Positions 38,246 through 47,216 of a stretch of 64,000 nt of DNA are shown in pieces. Location of the stretch: positions 62,001-126,000 of the forward strand of contig NZ_VATA01000014.1 in NCBI RefSeq assembly GCF_005870025.1. The letters run 5' to 3'. The translations under genes were made by a program, and so were the position numbers. Numbering within the stretch: position 1 is the first letter of the stretch; each line of letters opens with the position of its first letter. The notes under the pieces were generated by a model, which saw nothing but the letters and a program-made list of their open reading frames with translations, was not told where the DNA came from and did not search any database. This stretch comes from Poseidonocella sp. HB161398. Its GTDB lineage: Bacteria > Pseudomonadota > Alphaproteobacteria > Rhodobacterales > Rhodobacteraceae.

Positions 38246-39337
38246 ATGGCATCCATCCGGATGGAGGGCCTGACCAAGGCCTATGGCAATCTCGAGGTGA
38301 TCCACGGCATCGACCTCGATATCGAGGAGGGCGAGTTCGTCGCCCTGGTCGGCCCCTCGGGCTGCGGGAAATCGACCATGCTGCGCATGATCGCCGGGCT
38401 CGAAACCATCAGCCGCGGCGAGATCGCCTTCGACGGCGAGGTGGTCAACGCGATGAGCCCTTCGGAGCGGGGCATCTCGATGGTGTTCCAGAGCTACGCG
38501 CTCTACCCGCATCTGAGCGTCCGCAAGAACCTGTCCTTCGGGCTGGAGAACCTGCGGATGAAGCGCGCCGAGATCGACGCGCGGGTGGCCGAGGCCGCGC
38601 GCATGCTGGAGCTCGACGCCTATCTCGACCGCAAGCCCAAGGCATTGTCCGGCGGCCAGCGCCAGCGCGTCGCCATCGGCCGCGCCATCGTCCGCCATCC
38701 CAAGGTGTTCCTCTTCGACGAGCCGCTGTCGAACCTCGACGCCAAGCTGCGCGTCCAGACCCGCGGCGAGATCACCCGGCTGCACCGCCAGCTCGGCACC
38801 ACGATGATCTACGTCACCCATGACCAGGTCGAAGCGATGACCATGGCCGCCAAGATCGTCGTGCTGAACGGCGGCAAGGTGGAGCAGGTCGGCCGTCCGC
38901 TCGACCTTTTCGAGCGGCCCGCGAACCTCTTCGTGGCGGGCTTCATCGGCAGCCCGCGGATGAACCTCTATGACGGCCGCATCACCGGCACCGAGGGCGG
39001 CGCGGCCCGCGTCGCCTCGCCCGAGACCGGCGAGCTTCTGGTGCCGCTCGGCGGGGTCGCGGCCGGGCGCGACGTCAAGATCGGCCTGCGCCCCTCGCAT
39101 TTCGCCGTCGGCGCCGAGGCCGCGGGCTCGCCGCTCCTGCTCGAGGTCGACCAAGTGGAGAGCCTCGGCCACGAGACCTACCTGCACGGCCGGCTGAACG
39201 GCGCGGAGACGACCACCATCGTCCATGTCCAGAACCACCTGGATGCCGCGCCCGGCGACCGCGTCCCGGTGCGCCCGCGCGACGGGCATATCCACCTCTT
39301 CGACGCCCAGAGCGGGCTGAGCCTGGGGAGGGTGTGA
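38246..39337 (+). CDS. Sugar ABC transporter ATP-binding protein (UgpC/MalK type)
   Basis: A 363-residue ATPase. Walker A GPSGCGKST, signature LSGGQRQR, Walker B VFLFDEPLSNLD, switch His in YVTHDQVEAM. A C-terminal regulatory domain of about 120 residues holds the MalK-type FIGSPRMNL segment. The start at 38246 (MASIRMEGLTKAYGN) follows GGAGGAGAGG. It powers the two permeases that follow. Confidence 0.95.
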   Translation: MASIRMEGLTKAYGNLEVIHGIDLDIEEGEFVALVGPSGCGKSTMLRMIAGLETISRGEIAFDGEVVNAMSPSERGISMVFQSYALYPHLSVRKNLSFGLENLRMKRAEIDARVAEAARMLELDAYLDRKPKALSGGQRQRVAIGRAIVRHPKVFLFDEPLSNLDAKLRVQTRGEITRLHRQLGTTMIYVTHDQVEAMTMAAKIVVLNGGKVEQVGRPLDLFERPANLFVAGFIGSPRMNLYDGRITGTEGGAARVASPETGELLVPLGGVAAGRDVKIGLRPSHFAVGAEAAGSPLLLEVDQVESLGHETYLHGRLNGAETTTIVHVQNHLDAAPGDRVPVRPRDGHIHLFDAQSGLSLGRV

Positions 39338-39338
39338 G

Positions 39339-40373
39339 ATGACCGCCTTCGATGACGGCTATCCGCCCCCCGGACGGGCACGGCCGATGAGCGCCGCCGA
39401 CCGCCGCGACCGCGTGCTGGAGGCCGGGATGCGCCTTCTGGAATGGCCCTTCGCGCAGCTGCAGCGGCTGATCGGGCTGCGCCGCATGCCCTGGGTCTTC
39501 GTGCTGCCGAACATGGCGCTCTTCACCATCTTCGTCTTCGTCCCGGTGCTGCTGGCGATCGGCTATGCCTTCACCGGCGGGACCGAGCTCCTGCTGTGGA
39601 ACCGGCCCTTCGTCGGGCTGGAGAACTTCTCGCGGCTGCTGAGCTGCGGCAGCTATCTCGACCCGGCAAGCTGCGAGCTCGACCTGTTCTGGACCGCTGT
39701 GTTCAACACCGCCTGGTACACCGCCTTCAACGCGACCGGCACGCTGGTCGTGGCGCTCGTGACCGCGCTGGTGCTGAACCGGCTGACCCGCGGCAAGGCC
39801 TTCTTCCGCGCGATCTTCTTCTACCCGGTGCTGCTGTCGCCGGTCGTGGTCGCGCTGGTCTGGAAATGGTTCCTGGCGCGCAACGGGCTCCTGAACGCGG
39901 TCTTCGCCGACCTGATGGGCCAGCGGACGATCTTCCTGCTCGAAGTGCTCTGGTCGCGCTTCTGGGTGGTCTATGTCTCGATCTGGTTCCACATGGGCTT
40001 CTACACGCTCATCATCCTGGCCGGGCTGCAGGCGATCCCGCGCGACATCTACGAGGCCGCGCTGATCGACGGCACCTCGCGGTGGCGGCAGTTCTGGCGG
40101 CTGACCCTGCCCCTCCTGATGCCGAACCTGCTGGTGGTGCTGGTGCTCCTGCTGATCCGCTCGGTGCAGGTCTTCGACGAGGCCTGGGTGCTGACCGACG
40201 GCGGCGGGCCGGGCACCTCGAACACGTTCCTCGTGCAGTTCATCTACGAGACCGCCTTCGCCACCGATGTCCGGCTCTACGGGCTGGCCTCCGCCGCCTC
40301 GGTGCTGATGGGGCTGGCGCTTCTCGTCCTCACGCTGGTCCAGCTCTGGCTCGGCAAGAAAGCGGAGAATTGA
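39339..40373 (+). CDS. Sugar ABC transporter permease (MalF/UgpA type)
   Basis: A 344-residue membrane protein with six predicted helices after a longer hydrophilic N-terminus of about 45 residues. The EAA loop reads YEAALIDGTSRWRQFWRLTLPLLMPNL, the site that contacts the ATPase. It begins 1 base after the ATPase stop, forms the channel with the next gene product, and should receive substrate from the binding protein at 33197. Confidence 0.94.
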   Translation: MTAFDDGYPPPGRARPMSAADRRDRVLEAGMRLLEWPFAQLQRLIGLRRMPWVFVLPNMALFTIFVFVPVLLAIGYAFTGGTELLLWNRPFVGLENFSRLLSCGSYLDPASCELDLFWTAVFNTAWYTAFNATGTLVVALVTALVLNRLTRGKAFFRAIFFYPVLLSPVVVALVWKWFLARNGLLNAVFADLMGQRTIFLLEVLWSRFWVVYVSIWFHMGFYTLIILAGLQAIPRDIYEAALIDGTSRWRQFWRLTLPLLMPNLLVVLVLLLIRSVQVFDEAWVLTDGGGPGTSNTFLVQFIYETAFATDVRLYGLASAASVLMGLALLVLTLVQLWLGKKAEN

Positions 40374-40374
40374 C

Positions 40375-41418
40375 ATGCTCGGTTTCCTGACCCGCACCCG
40401 CGGCAAGAGCCGCATGGACGTCACCGACATCCTCGCCTGGGCCTGGCTGATCCTCGGCACGCTGGTGATCGCCATCCCGATCGGCTGGGCCTTCCTGTCC
40501 TCCTTCAAGCCCGAGGCGGAGATCAACTCCTTCCCGCCGACGCTGCTGCCGCGCGCGGCCCAGGAGCTGGTGATCGAGGGCTATGACGACCCGCTGCCCG
40601 CCTATGCCTGGACCGACGAGCAGGGGCAGACCCGCACCGTCGGGCTGGTGCGCCGGATCGGGCTGAAGGCGACCGTGGTCGACCCCGAAAGCCCCGGCGA
40701 ACGGCTCAGCGTCGATGCCGGCTCGATCGTCAAGCAGACCGCGATCCGCCCGGCCTGGTCGAACTACACCGAGCCGCTGGAGCGCTTCGCCTTCCTCACC
40801 TACCTGAAGAACTCGGTCTTCGTGACCACGGTGGCGACGATCCTGACACTGGTCCTGAACTCGATGGCGGCCTTCGCCCTGTCGAAATACCGCTTCCGCG
40901 GCTCGACCACGATCTTCGTGCTGATGCTCTCGACGCTGATGCTGCCCCTGTCGGTCATCATGGTCCCGGCCTTCATGGTCGTGGTGGGGCTGAACCTCGC
41001 GGACAATCTCTGGGGGGTGATCTTCTCCACGGTGGCGACGCCGACCGGGGTGTTCCTTCTGCGCCAGTACATGCTGACCATCCCCGACGACCTGATCGAG
41101 GCGGCGCGGGTGGATGCGGCGTCGGAGTTCCGCATCTACTGGCGGATCATCCTGCCGCTTTCGGCCCCGGCGCTCGCCGTGCTGGCGATCTTCTCGGTGA
41201 TCTGGCGCTGGAACGACTTCCTCTGGCCGCTGATCGTGCTCTCGAGCCCCGAGAACTACACGCTGCAGCTCGGCCTCAACGCCTTCCAGGGGCAGTTCAC
41301 GGTGCAATGGCACTACATCCTGTCGATGACCGTGGTGGCGCTCTTGCCGGTGACCCTTATCTTCCTCTTCCTGCAGAGGTACATCACCGAAGGGGTGGCC
41401 AGTTCCGGAGTGAAATGA
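40375..41418 (+). CDS. Sugar ABC transporter permease (MalG/UgpE type)
   Basis: A 347-residue membrane protein with six predicted helices. The EAA loop is IEAARVDAASEFRIYWRIILPLSAPAL. A periplasmic insertion of about 90 residues between helices 1 and 2 (around EGYDDPLPAYAWTDEQG) is larger than in MalG and is seen in some oligosaccharide importers. One base separates it from the previous gene, and the LacI gene follows after one base. Confidence 0.94.
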   Translation: MLGFLTRTRGKSRMDVTDILAWAWLILGTLVIAIPIGWAFLSSFKPEAEINSFPPTLLPRAAQELVIEGYDDPLPAYAWTDEQGQTRTVGLVRRIGLKATVVDPESPGERLSVDAGSIVKQTAIRPAWSNYTEPLERFAFLTYLKNSVFVTTVATILTLVLNSMAAFALSKYRFRGSTTIFVLMLSTLMLPLSVIMVPAFMVVVGLNLADNLWGVIFSTVATPTGVFLLRQYMLTIPDDLIEAARVDAASEFRIYWRIILPLSAPALAVLAIFSVIWRWNDFLWPLIVLSSPENYTLQLGLNAFQGQFTVQWHYILSMTVVALLPVTLIFLFLQRYITEGVASSGVK

Positions 41419-41419
41419 C

Positions 41420-42442
41420 GTGAGCCTGAAGAACATCGCCCAGGCGGCCGGGGTCTCGGTCAGCACGGTCAGCCGGGCGCTGCAGGGCAGCTCCCGGATC
41501 TCGGAGGAGAAGCGCCGCGAGATCCTCGAGATCGCCCGCGCCCAGGGCTATATCGACACCCGCGTGCGCAAGGCGACCCAGGCGGGGCTGCATTCCATCG
41601 TCCTGGCCATGCCCGAGGCGATGCTGCAGGCCTCCGAGACCAACTTCACCTCCTGGCGTATCCTGGAAAAGCTGCGCTCGGAATGCGCGCGGCGGGGGAT
41701 CCGGGTCGACCCGGTGATCTCGCCGGGCGACCGGCTCGACCCCGAGCGGGTGATGCAGGGGATCGCGGCCTCCGATGCCGAGGCGATCGTCGTGCATTTC
41801 GACGAGAACCCGGCGCTGATCGCCCGGCTCGCCGCCGAGCCGCGCCCGGCGGTGCTGCTCTTCGGGCTCGATCCCAGCTCGCGGATCAGCTCGGTCGGCA
41901 TCGGCAACACCTATTCGACGGTGCTCGGGACCCAGCATCTGCTGGATCTCGGCCATCGCGACATCCTGCTCCTGTCCTGGCCCGGGCGCTTCACCATCCG
42001 CCGCCGCGAGGCGGGCTTCCGCGAGGCGCTGCGCGAGCAGGGGCTGGACCTGGACGAAACGCGGATCCTGCGGCTCTCGGGCTTCGCGCCGGATATCGTC
42101 GACCGCGAATTCGGCGCCTGGATCGCCGCGCAGGGGCCGCGCCTGCCGGTGACGGCAGTGCTGTGCCTGTCCGACAACATCGCCATCCGCGCGATGCACT
42201 GCCTGCAGGCGGCGGGGCATTCGGTGCCCGGCGACGTCTCGGTCATGGGCTTCGACGACAGCTTCGCCGGGCAGATGTCGAGCCCGCCGCTGACCTCGAT
42301 CCGCCCGCCGCTCGACGACATCGCGGTGACCGCGCTCGAAGAGCTGGAACTGGCGCTGCGCCGCCCCGGCAGCCATCTGGCGCGGCGGATCGAGCTCGGC
42401 TGCCAGATCAGCCTGCGCGAGAGCTGCGCGCCGCCGCGCTAG
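41420..42442 (+). CDS. LacI family transcriptional regulator
   Basis: A 340-residue regulator starting with GTG. The N-terminal helix-turn-helix is SLKNIAQAAGVSVSTVSRAL, with the hinge helix shortly after, then a periplasmic-binding-like sugar domain. As the last gene of the oligosaccharide locus it presumably represses this locus and binds the GCAAAAAGTT-n-CGCAA sites at 34471 and 34601. The effector is probably a breakdown product of rhamnogalacturonan. It ends 4 bases from the convergent MocR gene. Confidence 0.93.
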   Translation: MSLKNIAQAAGVSVSTVSRALQGSSRISEEKRREILEIARAQGYIDTRVRKATQAGLHSIVLAMPEAMLQASETNFTSWRILEKLRSECARRGIRVDPVISPGDRLDPERVMQGIAASDAEAIVVHFDENPALIARLAAEPRPAVLLFGLDPSSRISSVGIGNTYSTVLGTQHLLDLGHRDILLLSWPGRFTIRRREAGFREALREQGLDLDETRILRLSGFAPDIVDREFGAWIAAQGPRLPVTAVLCLSDNIAIRAMHCLQAAGHSVPGDVSVMGFDDSFAGQMSSPPLTSIRPPLDDIAVTALEELELALRRPGSHLARRIELGCQISLRESCAPPR

Positions 42443-42446
42443 GGGC

Positions 42447-43820
42447 TCAGGCCGGGACCTGCGTCCGCTGGCCGCCGCCCGCGCGCAGCTCCTGCCAGAG
42501 CCGGGCGATCCCCGGCAGCGCGATTTCCAGCTCGGCGCGGCTGCTGGCGCCGAGGCAGATCCGCAGCCCGCCCTGGCCCGCGCCGGGATCGGCATCGGTC
42601 GCCTCGGGCTGCGTCAGCTCCAGCCCCAGGCTGCGCGCCGCCAGCGCGATCTGCCGCGCCTCGGCCTTCGGCATCGGCAGCCAGACATGGTAGCCCAGCC
42701 GCCCGCGCGGCTGCATCGCCGCCGCCAGATGCGCCCGCGCCATCTCCGTGCGCGCCGCCGCCTCCGCCTGCACCGCGCCGCTGACCGCCTCGGCCGTGCC
42801 GTCCATCATCCACTGTTCCAGCACCGCGCAGGAGAGCGGCGAGACCATCGCCCCGCTGGCCGCCAGCGCCGACTGCACCGCCGCCATCCGCCCCTCGGGC
42901 GCCACCAGCGCGCCGAGCCGCAGCGTCGGGGTCAGGGTCTTCGACATCGAATTGGCGTAGTAGCTGCAATCGGGCGCCAGCATCGACAGCGGCGGCAGCG
43001 CCGGGTCGGCCTCCAGCGTATAGACATCATCCTCGATCAGCCAGGCCCCGGCGGCGCGGATCACGGCGACGATCTCCTCGCGCCGCTGCCGCCCCATGGT
43101 CGCGGTGGTCGGGTTCTGCATCGTCGGCGTGACATAGACCGCCACCGGCGGCACCGCCCCGGCCAGCGCGCGGGCCAGCGCCCCGGGCAGCATCCCCTCG
43201 GCATCCGTGGCCACGCCGGCCAGGGCCAGGCCGCGATGGCGCGCCAGCTCGATCACCCCGGGATAGCTCTGCGCCTCGGTCAGGAGCGTCCCCCGCCCCC
43301 CGGTCGCCGCCGTCACCGCGACCGAGATCGCATGCAGCGCGCCGCTGGTCAGCACCAGCCCGTCCGGATCGGCCGCCATCCCCAGCCGGCCCAGCCAGGC
43401 CGCCATCAGCCGCCGGTGCTCGTCATGGCCGCCGGGCGGCGGATAGCCGGAGAAGAGCCCGGCATCGATCCGCTTCGACAGGCTGCCCAGCGTGCGCGCC
43501 AGCGACCGCTCGCTCAGCACCGCGGGCGGCACGTTATGCGACAGGTCGATCAGCGGGCCGCGCCGGGTCTGGACCAGCGACACGAAGGTCCCCCGCCCCT
43601 TCACCGTGCGGATCAGCCCGCGCCGCTCGAGGATGCCATAGGCCTTGGTCACGGTGCCCAGCCCGATCTCCAGCCGCCAGGCCAGGTCGCGCTGCGCCGG
43701 CAGCCGGTCCCCGGCCTCGAGCCGCCCGTCGAGGATTTCCCCGGCCAGCGCCGCGACCAGCTGCTCGGAGGCGGGGCCGCTGCCCGACAGCCGCGGTTCC
43801 CAGGGAGAGTTCAGACGCAT
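42447..43820 (-). CDS. MocR-type regulator (GntR helix-turn-helix plus aminotransferase domain)
   Basis: A 457-residue protein with an N-terminal winged helix (GDRLPAQRDLAWRLEIGLGTVTKAYGILERRGLI) and a fold-type I aminotransferase domain. The pyridoxal phosphate lysine is in the stretch NSMSKTLTPTLRLGALVAP, and TPTMQNPTTATM matches the substrate loop. MocR proteins bind PLP as effector rather than catalyse turnover. It is divergent from a PhzF family gene and separated from it by a clear palindrome, so that gene is the likely target. Confidence 0.92.
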   Translation of the reverse strand: MRLNSPWEPRLSGSGPASEQLVAALAGEILDGRLEAGDRLPAQRDLAWRLEIGLGTVTKAYGILERRGLIRTVKGRGTFVSLVQTRRGPLIDLSHNVPPAVLSERSLARTLGSLSKRIDAGLFSGYPPPGGHDEHRRLMAAWLGRLGMAADPDGLVLTSGALHAISVAVTAATGGRGTLLTEAQSYPGVIELARHRGLALAGVATDAEGMLPGALARALAGAVPPVAVYVTPTMQNPTTATMGRQRREEIVAVIRAAGAWLIEDDVYTLEADPALPPLSMLAPDCSYYANSMSKTLTPTLRLGALVAPEGRMAAVQSALAASGAMVSPLSCAVLEQWMMDGTAEAVSGAVQAEAAARTEMARAHLAAAMQPRGRLGYHVWLPMPKAEARQIALAARSLGLELTQPEATDADPGAGQGGLRICLGASSRAELEIALPGIARLWQELRAGGGQRTQVPA

Positions 43821-43834
43821 GGGGCCATCCTGAA

Positions 43835-43854
43835 ATAGTGTACCGTGACACTAT
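43835..43854. promoter_or_regulatory. Operator-like palindrome between MocR and PhzF genes
   Basis: ATAGTGT (43835-43841) and ACACTAT (43848-43854) are perfect 7-base arms with a 6-base spacer, 15 bases upstream of the MocR start. A partial further copy (ATAGTG) follows. Suits autoregulation by the MocR protein and control of the divergent gene. Confidence 0.6.
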
Positions 43855-43928
43855 AGTGATTTACGGAAAATGTCACAAGTCCTAAGGTGGAGCCCGAAAG
43901 GACCCCCCCGCCTCAGAGGAATTTTCCC

Positions 43929-44834
43929 ATGGATCTCGATTTCATCCAGGTCGATGCCTTCGCCCGCCAGCCGCTTTTCGGCAATCCCGCCGCCGTCGTC
44001 TTCGACGCCGACGACCTGCCGGTCGCCACCATGCAGAGGATCGCGCGCGAGATGAACCTGTCGGAGACCGTCTTCGTGCAGGCGCCGACCCTGCCGGGCG
44101 CGGATTACCGGGTGCGGATCTTCACCCCCGCCTGCGAGCTGCGCTTTGCCGGGCACCCGACGCTGGCCACGGCCCATGCGATGCGCGCCCGCCATCCCGA
44201 GCTTGCGGCGAAGCCGGTGCTGCGCCAGGAATGCGGCATCGGGCTGGTGCCGGTCGAGGCCGAGGCGCGGCCCGAGGGGCTGCGGCTGACCATGACCCAG
44301 GCGCGGCCAGTCCATGCCTCCGCGGGGCTGCGCCGCGACGACCTGGCGGCGATGCTGGGCTGCGCGCCCGGCGATATCGGCCAGACCCCCGCCGAGGTGG
44401 TCTCCACCGGATCGCCCTGGCTGATCGTGCCGCTGGCGCGCCTTGCCGCGATTTCCGCACTCGCCCCGGACCTGGACCGGATCGCCCGGATCAGCCGCGA
44501 GCTGGCCGTCTCGGGGATCACCGTCTTCGCCGAGCGCGGCGCCGAGGGGCCGGTGCGCTTCCGCCTGCGCAGCTTCGCGCCGCATCACGGCGTGGCCGAG
44601 GATCCGGTCTGCGGCTCGGGCAATGGCGCGGTGGCGGCCTATGTGGCGCGACACCTGGAGCCGGGCAGCCCCTCGGGCGGCTACATCGCCGAACAGGGGA
44701 TCGAGCTCGGCCGCGACGGCGAGATCCACGCCTCCTGGCAGCGCGTCGCCGGGCAGCTGCAGATCCGCATCGGCGGCGCGGCGGCGACCGCAGCCAGCGG
44801 CCAGCTGCATATCGCCACCGACCTGGCCGCCTGA
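43929..44834 (+). CDS. PhzF family isomerase
   Basis: A 301-residue protein of the PhzF/diaminopimelate epimerase-like fold. Typical elements are FIQVDAFARQPLFGNPAAVV with the conserved GNP, the catalytic glutamate region MNLSETVF, ELRFAGHPTLATAH, and the second half mark EDPVCGSGNGAVAAY. The start at 43929 follows CAGAGGA. The reaction is not predictable; family members catalyse isomerisations of small organic acids. Regulated probably by the divergent MocR protein. The stop codon lies inside a 19-base tandem duplication (44825-44863). Confidence 0.92.
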   Translation: MDLDFIQVDAFARQPLFGNPAAVVFDADDLPVATMQRIAREMNLSETVFVQAPTLPGADYRVRIFTPACELRFAGHPTLATAHAMRARHPELAAKPVLRQECGIGLVPVEAEARPEGLRLTMTQARPVHASAGLRRDDLAAMLGCAPGDIGQTPAEVVSTGSPWLIVPLARLAAISALAPDLDRIARISRELAVSGITVFAERGAEGPVRFRLRSFAPHHGVAEDPVCGSGNGAVAAYVARHLEPGSPSGGYIAEQGIELGRDGEIHASWQRVAGQLQIRIGGAAATAASGQLHIATDLAA

Positions 44835-44863
44835 GCGCGGCCGGGCCGCCTGAGCGCGGCCGG
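44825..44863. repeat. Tandem duplication, 19-base period
   Basis: GGCCGCCTGAGCGCGGCCGG occurs twice with a 19-base period, the first copy including the last codons and stop of the PhzF gene. Probably replication slippage; no function suggested. Confidence 0.8.
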
Positions 44864-44902
44864 CCGGGCGCACCCCGGAGGGCCTCCCGCGTCAGCGGCC
44901 TC

Positions 44903-45928
44903 CTAGACCTCCCAGCAAGTGCCGCGCTCGGCCAGCGCCTGCGCCTCGAGCGCCAGCTCGGTCGCGGTGAAGGCATGCGCCTGCGTCATCGCCGTCTCGG
45001 TCCGGTCGCGGATATCGGCGGCCAGACGAGCGAAATAGGGCGTGCCCGCGCCGCTGCAGTCGATCCGCTCGCAGCGGTCCCGCGTCACGAGGAACAGGTT
45101 GTCCTTCTGCGTCCCGTGGCCGAGATCGACATATTTGCGCAGCTCGATATAGCCCTCGGTGCCCAGGAGCGTCAGCCGCCCGTCGCCCCAGACCGGCAGT
45201 GCGTCGGGCGTGTACCAGTCGACCCGCGCATAGCCCGTTGCCCGGTCGCTGCGCAGCGCCAGCTCGCCGAAATCCTGCAATCCGGGATGGGCGGGATTGG
45301 CGCGGTTCGCCACGGTGGCCATCGTGACTTCGGCGCTCTGCGACCCGGTATAGTGCAGGAACTGGTCGACCTGGTGCGCGGCGATATCGGCAAGGATGCC
45401 GCCATAGCGGGCGCGCTCGAAGAACCAGGGCGCGCGGGAGGGCGCGTTCAGCCGGTGCGGCCCCAGCCCGACCGTGTTCACCACCTCGCCGATCGCGCCC
45501 GCCGCCACGAGCTCGCTGGCCTTCGTCGCCGAGGCGACCTGGAAGCGTTCGGAGAAGTTCACCGACCAGATCCGTCCTTCGCGCGCCACGCAGGCGCGCA
45601 GCGCCTCGAGATCGGCCAGCGAGGTGCAGCCGGGCTTGTCGGCCATCACGTCCTTGCCCGCCTCCATCGCCGCGATCGCATGCCCGGCGCGGTCGGCGGG
45701 GACCGAGGCGATCAGCACCAGCCCGATCGACGGATCCTCCAGAAGCTGCGCCCGGTCGGCGGCGCGCGGCACATCGGGGAACCGCTCGGCAAAGCGCGGC
45801 AGAACGGGCCCGTCCCCCTCGCTCCACCAGCCGGCGAATTCCGCGCCCGCCGCCTGCATCCCCGCAGCCATGTTGAGGATATGGCCATGGTCGATGCCGA
45901 TGGCGGCGAATTTCAGGGGAGGCGTCAT
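44903..45928 (-). CDS. Gfo/Idh/MocA family oxidoreductase (second of a pair)
   Basis: A 341-residue NAD(P)-dependent sugar oxidoreductase. The Rossmann start is FAAIGIDHGHIL, an unusual version without the full GxGxxG. DKPGCTSL corresponds to the EKP motif with the catalytic lysine, and FSERFQ to the region before the C-terminal barrel. ILADIAAHQVDQFLHY holds the conserved D-x-x-x-H. Translation starts at 45928, in a 4-base overlap with the preceding oxidoreductase gene. Shared operon with another member of the family suggests consecutive or joint action on a sugar imported by the neighbouring ABC system. Confidence 0.88.
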   Translation of the reverse strand: MTPPLKFAAIGIDHGHILNMAAGMQAAGAEFAGWWSEGDGPVLPRFAERFPDVPRAADRAQLLEDPSIGLVLIASVPADRAGHAIAAMEAGKDVMADKPGCTSLADLEALRACVAREGRIWSVNFSERFQVASATKASELVAAGAIGEVVNTVGLGPHRLNAPSRAPWFFERARYGGILADIAAHQVDQFLHYTGSQSAEVTMATVANRANPAHPGLQDFGELALRSDRATGYARVDWYTPDALPVWGDGRLTLLGTEGYIELRKYVDLGHGTQKDNLFLVTRDRCERIDCSGAGTPYFARLAADIRDRTETAMTQAHAFTATELALEAQALAERGTCWEV

Positions 45929-46998
45929 CGCTCCGTGTCTCCTTGGGTCCAGATGCGGCCGTGATGCGAGGACCAGGCGATGGCGTCGATCAGCCGGTGC
46001 ACCTCCAGTGCCGCCTGCCCGGTGGCCGCCGGGTCGCGGCCCTCGCGGATGGCGCCGGCGAAATCCTCGATCACCGCCTGGTGCAGCTCGGCGCCGAAGG
46101 CCATCGGATCGGCGCCGCCGCCCGAGCCCGCCTCGGCCCCCGCCTCCTCGCTGCGGCCGTCGCGCCAGTCGATGCGCAGCCGCCCGGCCTCGAGCGCGAG
46201 GCTGGCCTTCTCGAAATGCAGGCGGATGGTCTCGGCCCCGCCCGGAAAGCTCGCCGTGCTGGCCATCACCGTGCCGACTGCGCCGGAGGCGAAGCGCAGC
46301 CCGGCGGTGGCGATATCCTCCGCCTCCATCCGGTGGAGCCGCGTGGTCGCGGTCATCGCCTGGACCTGCACCGCCGGGCCGGTCAGGCTGAGCGCCAGGT
46401 CGAGCGCGTGGATCGCCTGGGTGATCAGCACGCCGCCGCCGTCGCGGGCATAGGTGCCGCGGCCCGGCGCGTCGTAGTAGTCCTCCTGCCCGCGCCACCA
46501 GGGCACGCGGATCTCGGCCAGTCCCAGCGCGCCGAGCTGCCCGCTGGCGACAAGCTCTGCCGCCGCGCGCGAAGCCGCCCGCATCCGGTGCTGGAAGACG
46601 ATGCCCAGCTGCACGCCCGCCGCGTCGCAGAGCGCGACGACCGCCCCGGCCTCGGCCGCATTGCGCCCGACGGGCTTTTCCAGAAGCACGTGCTTGCCCG
46701 CCTCCGCCAGCGGCCGGATCAGCCCGGCGCGGACATCCGGCGGGGTGGCGACGATGGCGAAATCGATCTCCGGATCGGCGGCGGCCTCTTCGACGCTGTG
46801 ATAGAGGCGGAAGCCCTCCTGCCGGTCGAGCCCGGTCTCCGCCGCCAGCTGCCGCGCACGCTCCGGCCCGCGGCCGAGCAGCCCGGCCAGCCGCACCTTG
46901 TCCCGCGCGCCTTGGCAGGCCGCGACATGCGTGCCCGCCACCATCCCCGCGCCGATCAGCACCGCGTTGAGCGGCCTTGCACCGCCTGGCTCTGTCAT
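45925..46998 (-). CDS. Gfo/Idh/MocA family oxidoreductase (first of a pair)
   Basis: A 357-residue oxidoreductase with a standard Rossmann motif (VLIGAGMVAGTHVAA), the catalytic EKPVGRNAAEA segment, and LITQAIHALDLALSL holding the histidine. I chose the ATG at 46998 (MTEPGGARPLNAVLIG); the frame extends to 47097 without good signals. It is divergent from the binding protein gene at 47217 and shares its 218-base promoter region. Possible roles include oxidation of a sugar C1 or C3 to prepare glycosidic bond cleavage; this is inference. Confidence 0.9.
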   Translation of the reverse strand: MTEPGGARPLNAVLIGAGMVAGTHVAACQGARDKVRLAGLLGRGPERARQLAAETGLDRQEGFRLYHSVEEAAADPEIDFAIVATPPDVRAGLIRPLAEAGKHVLLEKPVGRNAAEAGAVVALCDAAGVQLGIVFQHRMRAASRAAAELVASGQLGALGLAEIRVPWWRGQEDYYDAPGRGTYARDGGGVLITQAIHALDLALSLTGPAVQVQAMTATTRLHRMEAEDIATAGLRFASGAVGTVMASTASFPGGAETIRLHFEKASLALEAGRLRIDWRDGRSEEAGAEAGSGGGADPMAFGAELHQAVIEDFAGAIREGRDPAATGQAALEVHRLIDAIAWSSHHGRIWTQGDTER

Positions 46999-47216
46999 TG
47001 CAGCATCCCCCTGTCCCGCATTCCGCCCGACTTTCCCGGCGGGCGCACGGGAATGCAAGCGCCGCAGAGCCGCGCCCGGCGCCGGAATCTCCGGCAAAGG
47101 CGCGCCGCCGTGGGGTCCGTTTGTATAGAAAAAATAAAAAACATTTGGTTTCGGTTTTTAATCGATATATACACATCCACATCCGGCCTCATATCCGGAT
47201 GTCAGGAGGAGAAATC

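Noticed and set aside
44903-47182. A single 759-residue minus-strand protein spanning both oxidoreductase genes
   Set aside because: Only its last 341 residues are a real oxidoreductase, starting at 45928. Upstream, the proper frame is that of the other oxidoreductase (45925-46998).
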